Positions 59,621-64,000 of a stretch of 64,000 bases of DNA are shown in pieces. The notes under the pieces were generated by a model, which did not search any database, was not told the origin of the DNA, and saw only the letters and a program-made list of their open reading frames with translations. Both the position numbers and the translations under genes were made by a program. Numbering within the stretch: the stretch's first letter is position 1; every line of letters begins with the position of its first letter. Origin of the DNA: Streptomyces sp. PKU-EA00015 (GTDB lineage: Bacteria > Actinomycetota > Actinomycetes > Streptomycetales > Streptomycetaceae); assembly GCF_013387495.1 (NCBI RefSeq), contig NZ_JABZEE010000005.1, positions 62,001 through 126,000 on the forward strand. Direction: 5' to 3'.

Positions 59621-62041
59621 GTGTCCCCTGCCACCCCGCCATCGCACGGCGAAGGGCCCGCGCTGGAGCTGCTGGTCCACGGCGTCGGCGGAGCCACTCC
59701 GCAGGACATGCTCAAGGACCCGCGCACCGTCCGGATCACCGGCGACGACAAGGCCGCTGTGCACCGGCGCGCCGACGACGCCGAGGCCGAGCAGCACCCC
59801 GAGGAGTACCTCGACCGGCCCGTCCCCGAGGCGTACTGCTGGTCCAACCTCACCTCAGGCAACGGTGCGCGGGCCCTGTGGCTGCTGTTGCTCCCTTTCA
59901 TGGTCGCCAACCTCGCCCACTGGATGCGTCCCAAGGCGAAGGGCAGCCGGCGCACGACCCGTCTGTACGGCGCCCTGGTGCGGCTCGTCGCGCTGAGTCT
60001 CACGATCCTTCTGACGGCCGCGGCCTGCGAGGTCGCGCTGGACCTGCTGGCGTGGCAGTGCGCGGGCTCGGCCGCGTGCAGCGGGGAACGGGCCTGGCTC
60101 GGATTCCTGTCGGCCGAGCGGGGCGGCTGGTGGTCCCAACCCGGTCGGCGGCTGGCGCTCGCGGCCGTGGTGCCCGCCGCGCTGGTGGTGCTGCTGTGGT
60201 ATCTGTCCAACCGCACCTGGAGCGCGTACGAGTCCCAGCGGCCGCCGACCGCCGGCGACGGGTGCGTCGCCGGCGTCGACTCCGATCACAGCGACGGTGA
60301 CGACTCCGACGACGGCGACGAGTCCGAGGAGGTGTCCCTTCACGAAGAAGGGGGCGTTGGGCAGGCCCTCGTGCCGCGCAGGCCCTTCGTGCGGCCCGCT
60401 CTCGGCAGGCCCGGGTTCTGGTACGGCCGCAGGCTCGTCGCCCGGCTGCGCGCCGCGCACACCGCGGCCGGATTCCTGACCGTCGCCGCCGCGGTGGCCG
60501 GCGCCGCGGCCCGCCACGACCGCTCGGCGGACGGCACCCTGCTGAAGGTCTGCGGCGTACTGCTGGAAACCGCACTGGCCCTCGCCGGCGCCGCGGTGCT
60601 GTGGGTGGTGCTGCGCAGGGGGCGCAGCGAGAGGCGGGTCGACGCGCGGCTCGACCGGACCGCCGTACGGTATCTCCCGGGCGCCGCCCTGGCGTTGCTC
60701 GCCCTCGCGCTCCTCTACGCCGCCTGGTCCCGGCCCTCCTGGGAGTCGGCGGCGACGCTCCCCGGCGACGTTACTTTCCGTGTGATCGCCCTCGCCCAGG
60801 GCGCGCTCGTCGTCGCCCTCGCCGTGGTCGCCCTGCGGCTGCACCGCCGGGCACGCCACCCCCGCGCCGTACTCCACGGCTTCGGCGGGCCGGCCGTCGC
60901 CATGCTCGCCTGCGCGCTCGGCGGCGTGATGACCGGCGGGGTGGCCCAGCGCGTCGCCGACTGGCTCGACGGGCCCGGCACGCCCGGCATGGACGACCAC
61001 GGCGCCATTCCCGGCCCGCCCGTCCTGCTCAGCTGGCAGGCCGCCGTGATACCAGTACTGCTGATCGTGCTGCTGCTGCCCACGCTCGCCCTCGCCGTGC
61101 GGACCTGGGTCCTCGGGCGCCGCCTCGGGCCCGCCGTCGAGGCCGAGTACCGCGAGGACCGGCCGGATCCCGTCCGCACCCGGCGCATCGCCGGCACCCG
61201 CGCCCGGGCCCGACTGACCGACGACGCACCCCTGTTGGTCGGCCTCCTGGCCGGGGCCACGCTCCTGCTCGGCATCGGTGCGGTCGTCGGCGCGTGGGTG
61301 AGCGGTGAGGTGCCGGGCCGCGCGTTCGGCGACAGCGACGGCCTGACCGAATCCACGGCCGAGGCGGCCCAGGCGCTCGGCTCCTGGCTCGTCGGGTTCG
61401 GTTTCATCCTGTTCGTCACCATGGGGCGGCGCGCGTACCGCGACGCGTCCGCCCGGCGCACCATCGGCATCCTGTGGGACGTCGGCACGTTCTGGCCGCG
61501 CGCCGCCCATCCGTTCGCGCCGCCCTGCTACGCCGAGCGGGCCGTGCCCGACCTCACCTGGCGCATGTGCACCTGGACGGAGCGCACCGGCGGGCGGCTC
61601 GTGATCTCCGGACACTCCCAGGGCAGTGTGCTCGCCGCGGCGGCCGTGTGGCAGCTGCCGGAGGCCACCCGCCGCCGCGTCGCCCTGCTGACGTACGGAT
61701 CACCGCTGGAACGCCTCTACGGCCGCTGGTTCCCTGCCTACTTCGGACCGGAGGCACTGCGGGAGCTCAACAGCCAGATGGACTGCTGGCGCAACCTGTG
61801 GCGGACCACCGACCCCATCGGCGGGCCGGTGCTGGTGCCCGCCGCGGGCGGCCATCCCGACGTCGACCGCGACGCGCTCAAGGACCCGCTGGTCCACGGC
61901 CGTTCGGGCCGCTACCCGCTGCCCGAGCCGATCCTCGGGCACTCCGACTACCAGGCCGACCCCTCGTTCGCCAAGGAACGCGCGCATCTGCTCGACCGGC
62001 TAACCCCCGCCGTGCCCGCTCAGGCCAGGGTCGGGCCCTGA
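59621..62041 (+). CDS. Large membrane protein with a split alpha/beta-hydrolase (lipase-like) site
   Basis: An 806-aa protein. The N-terminus holds LELLVHGVGGATPQDML (HGVGG 20-24), a lipase-type first strand and oxyanion loop. About eleven hydrophobic segments follow (near 83-101, 115-145, 177-197, 280-298, 307-332, 351-369, 388-407, 426-445, 475-497, 545-569, 587-605), with an Asp/Ser/Glu-rich loop at about 222-245. The C-terminus has VISGHSQGS with nucleophile Ser666, DPIGGP (Asp731 candidate acid) and GHSDYQAD with His774. GTG 59621; no clear Shine-Dalgarno. I do not recognise the family name. Confidence 0.75.
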   Translation: MSPATPPSHGEGPALELLVHGVGGATPQDMLKDPRTVRITGDDKAAVHRRADDAEAEQHPEEYLDRPVPEAYCWSNLTSGNGARALWLLLLPFMVANLAHWMRPKAKGSRRTTRLYGALVRLVALSLTILLTAAACEVALDLLAWQCAGSAACSGERAWLGFLSAERGGWWSQPGRRLALAAVVPAALVVLLWYLSNRTWSAYESQRPPTAGDGCVAGVDSDHSDGDDSDDGDESEEVSLHEEGGVGQALVPRRPFVRPALGRPGFWYGRRLVARLRAAHTAAGFLTVAAAVAGAAARHDRSADGTLLKVCGVLLETALALAGAAVLWVVLRRGRSERRVDARLDRTAVRYLPGAALALLALALLYAAWSRPSWESAATLPGDVTFRVIALAQGALVVALAVVALRLHRRARHPRAVLHGFGGPAVAMLACALGGVMTGGVAQRVADWLDGPGTPGMDDHGAIPGPPVLLSWQAAVIPVLLIVLLLPTLALAVRTWVLGRRLGPAVEAEYREDRPDPVRTRRIAGTRARARLTDDAPLLVGLLAGATLLLGIGAVVGAWVSGEVPGRAFGDSDGLTESTAEAAQALGSWLVGFGFILFVTMGRRAYRDASARRTIGILWDVGTFWPRAAHPFAPPCYAERAVPDLTWRMCTWTERTGGRLVISGHSQGSVLAAAAVWQLPEATRRRVALLTYGSPLERLYGRWFPAYFGPEALRELNSQMDCWRNLWRTTDPIGGPVLVPAAGGHPDVDRDALKDPLVHGRSGRYPLPEPILGHSDYQADPSFAKERAHLLDRLTPAVPAQARVGP

Positions 62042-62050
62042 CCGGGCTGC

Positions 62051-62086
62051 GAGGGCTGTCCGGCCTGATCCGCCGGACAGTCCCTC
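62051..62086. terminator. Bidirectional hairpin between convergent genes
   Basis: GAGGGCTGTCCGGC pairs with GCCGGACAGTCCCTC with one bulge, loop CTGATCC, between the stops of the membrane hydrolase and the beta-helix AAA gene. Confidence 0.7.
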
Positions 62087-64000
62087 AGGGCAGGTCCGGC
62101 AGATCATCGGAGTAGAGCAGGCTCAGATCGTCGGTGCTCATCTCGACGAGCTCCGCCACCCGCACCGCGTGCCGCTCCACCATGGACTCGAACGTCTGCC
62201 GCGCGGTACGGCCGTTGCCGAAGGCCGGTCCCTTCGGCAGCGCCGTGAAGTACTTCAGCAGGGCCTCCGCCGCTCCCTCGCCCAGCCGGTACTCGTGCTC
62301 CTCGGCCTGCTGCTCGACGATGCGCAGCAGCTCCTCCGGCGCGTAGTCCGGGAACCTGATGGTCCGTGAGAACCGCGATGCCACCCCGGGGTTGACGTTC
62401 AGGAACCGCTCCATCTCGGCGGTGTAGCCCGCGACGATCACCACGACCGCGTCCCGGTGGTCCTCCATCAGCTTCACCAGGGTGTCGATCGCCTCCTTGC
62501 CGAAGTCGCGGCCGGAGTCCTCGGGCGACAGCGCGTACGCCTCGTCGATGAACAGCACACCGCCGCGTGCCCGTTCGAACGCCTCCTGGGTGCGGATCGC
62601 CGTCGAGCCGATGTGCTCGCCCACCAGGTCCACCCGGGACACCTCGACGAGATGGCCGCGCTCGAGGACACCGAGCGAGGCCAGGATCTCGCCGTACAAC
62701 CGGGCGACCGTCGTCTTGCCGGTGCCGGGGGAACCGGTGAAGACCAGATGGCGGCGCACGGAGGCGGCCTTGAGCCCCGCCTCCTGGCGCCGCCTGCCCA
62801 CCTCGATCATGTTCGTCAGCGTGCGCACCTCGCGCTTGACGCTGTCCAGGCCCACCAGGGCGTCCAGTTCACCGAGGACGGCTTCCGAGCTGCGCGTCGG
62901 CTCGGCGGCGGGTGCGGCCGGCCCCGCTCCCTCGCCGATGGCCGGGGGAGCGGCGCTCCGGGCGGCGGGGAGCGCCGAGAGCAGGCCGGGGGACTGCGGG
63001 GTGGCGGGCAGCACGGCCATGGCGCGCTCGGCGCCGGGCCGTACCGTGCCGCTCTCGTCGCTCGTGCAGTCCTCCACGATCGGTCCGTCGTCCTCGCCGA
63101 ACTCGTAACCGCCGCGCGCACAGCGCTCTGTGCGGCAGTGGCTCAGCATCGTGCGGCAGCCGTCCATGATGTGGAAGCCGTAACCGCCGCTGCCCGTCAC
63201 CCGGCAGCCGCGGAAGGTGCCCCGGCCCTCTGCCGACACGTAGAAACCGGCCTCGGCGGGCGAGGTGACCGTGCAGCGCTCGATCAGCGGGTCCGCTCCC
63301 TTGGTCACGATCACGCCGGTCTGCGCCGCGTCGATCGTGCATCCGTTCAGCGTGCCGCCGCTGCCGTGGTCCCGGAACCAGGCGCCGGTGGACACCTCGC
63401 GGATCCGGCAGTCGTCGAGCTGGGCGGTGGCGCCGTCGCTCACGGAGACCGCCGTGTTGCGCACCTGGGAGAGATCGCTGTCGACGACGTCGGCGCGCGA
63501 GCCGCGGTCCAGGACGAACAGGGCGTCCGGGACGTCGTGCACACGGCAGGAGTCGAGCACGGCGGTCGCGCCGTCACTGACCCAGACCGCCGGGTAGTCG
63601 CCCGTACTGTCGTGGATCTCGCACTGGTTGGCGTCCACTCGCGTGCCCGGGTCCCACACGGACAGCCCGTTGCGCCCGAAGCGGCGCACCGTCGAGCGGG
63701 TGAGCGTGAGCACGGAACGGGACCGCAGGTCGATCGCGTTCTCCGGGATGTCGTGGATGTCGCAGTCGGAGAGGGTGAGCACCGCATCCGTGTCGAGCGT
63801 GACACCGTCCGAGGTGGTGCGGTGCACGGAGGAGTCGGTCAGATGCGCGGTGGCTCGCGACGCGATCTGCACCCCGCTGCCCTTGACCTCGTAGATCTCG
63901 CAGCCGACGGCCTCCAGGCCGGTGCCGTCACCGGTCACGGTCACGCCCGCGCCGGAGGCGTGGTGGATCCGGCACCGGTCCAGACGGGGGTGGGCCCCGC
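62085..64000 (-). CDS. Right-handed beta-helix repeat plus AAA+ (CbxX/EccA-like) ATPase, 5' end outside window
   Basis: The visible C-terminal 638 codons continue past the right edge. The N-terminal part has repeated ~23-residue beta-helix rungs, such as LDRCRIHHASGAGVTVTG, LTLSDCDIHDIPENAIDLR, LDSCRVHDVPDALFVLD and LDDCRIREVSTGAWFRD. A Pro/Ala linker leads to an AAA+ domain: LDALVGLDSVKREVRTLTNM, Walker A GSPGTGKTT, Walker B VLFIDEAYAL, sensor GVASRFSRTIRFPDYAPEEL. This AAA+ is the CbxX/EccA-type. It is convergent with the membrane hydrolase. Such fusions may couple a parallel beta-helix sensor to ATP-driven remodelling. Confidence 0.9.
   Translation of the reverse strand, partial: GAHPRLDRCRIHHASGAGVTVTGDGTGLEAVGCEIYEVKGSGVQIASRATAHLTDSSVHRTTSDGVTLDTDAVLTLSDCDIHDIPENAIDLRSRSVLTLTRSTVRRFGRNGLSVWDPGTRVDANQCEIHDSTGDYPAVWVSDGATAVLDSCRVHDVPDALFVLDRGSRADVVDSDLSQVRNTAVSVSDGATAQLDDCRIREVSTGAWFRDHGSGGTLNGCTIDAAQTGVIVTKGADPLIERCTVTSPAEAGFYVSAEGRGTFRGCRVTGSGGYGFHIMDGCRTMLSHCRTERCARGGYEFGEDDGPIVEDCTSDESGTVRPGAERAMAVLPATPQSPGLLSALPAARSAAPPAIGEGAGPAAPAAEPTRSSEAVLGELDALVGLDSVKREVRTLTNMIEVGRRRQEAGLKAASVRRHLVFTGSPGTGKTTVARLYGEILASLGVLERGHLVEVSRVDLVGEHIGSTAIRTQEAFERARGGVLFIDEAYALSPEDSGRDFGKEAIDTLVKLMEDHRDAVVVIVAGYTAEMERFLNVNPGVASRFSRTIRFPDYAPEELLRIVEQQAEEHEYRLGEGAAEALLKYFTALPKGPAFGNGRTARQTFESMVERHAVRVAELVEMSTDDLSLLYSDDLPDLP

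Noticed and set aside
1..64000. CRISPR arrays, tRNA/rRNA genes, prophage, biosynthetic gene clusters or toxin-antitoxin pairs
   Set aside because: I saw no regularly spaced repeats, cloverleaf-like sequences, phage structural genes, polyketide/NRPS modules or recognisable toxin-antitoxin pairs while reading both strands.

Overview
This 64 kb window is chromosomal DNA from a high-GC actinomycete, almost certainly Streptomyces. The support is very high GC at third codon positions, many GTG and TTG starts, several apparently leaderless transcripts, and lineage-typical families: DUF6421, DUF5134, DUF6986, the SCO4225 and SCO5918 families, SHOCT, an LVIVD/DUF305 pair, and an actinobacterial HVDL-type leader peptide. 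I see no tRNA, rRNA, CRISPR array, complete insertion sequence or prophage. Most of the window reads as chromosome-arm housekeeping and regulatory genes, about 63 protein genes in short operons or divergent regulator-target pairs.

Layout. 0-11 kb: partial BNR-repeat protein, divergent flavin oxidoreductase/ArsR pair, ferredoxin-NADP reductase, divergent DUF305 lipoprotein and LVIVD secreted protein, TetR, PAP2 phosphatase (next to an apparent HAD hydrolase remnant), M56 peptidase, DUF5134, GNAT, glycerophosphodiesterase. 11-16 kb: DUF6421, SDR and threonine-aldolase operon, a strong terminator, a transglutaminase-like gene and a frameshifted B3/4 gene. 16-24 kb: PlsC, thioredoxin, leader peptide plus flavin reductase, etfBA, DUF6986 aldolase, LacI and ROK kinase. 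24-30 kb: a 59-aa protein, P-loop/NUDIX fusion, metallo-beta-lactamase fold protein, M20 dipeptidase, geranylgeranyl-reductase-like flavoprotein, F420-type nitroreductase and its divergent TetR. 30-42 kb: two-component system, DHA2 exporter/MarR, SCO4225 family, a second MFS with divergent ROK repressor, BrkB, DUF4865/TetR, SHOCT, anti-sigma-type ATPase. 42-52 kb: PLP cysteine-synthase-like enzyme, SRPBCC, alpha/beta hydrolase with divergent MocR regulator, a transposase remnant, LCP protein, phospholipase D, DUF4360. 52-64 kb: CBS-BON protein, VOC protein, a cold-shock-type cluster (MerR, SCO5918 family, CBS, DEAD-box helicase, cold-shock protein), DeoR, a large membrane protein with a split hydrolase fold, and a beta-helix/AAA+ protein running off the right edge.

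The strongest leads for new biology are four. The membrane protein at 59.6-62.0 kb carries the two halves of an alpha/beta-hydrolase site on either side of about eleven membrane spans. Next to it is a beta-helix/AAA+ fusion. The thioredoxin to flavin-reductase interval holds a leader peptide with a stem that pairs over its own start codon. The DUF6421 operon has no assigned pathway. Several regulator-target pairs show clear inverted or direct repeats in their intergenic regions. Function calls rest on motif recognition by eye, with no database search.
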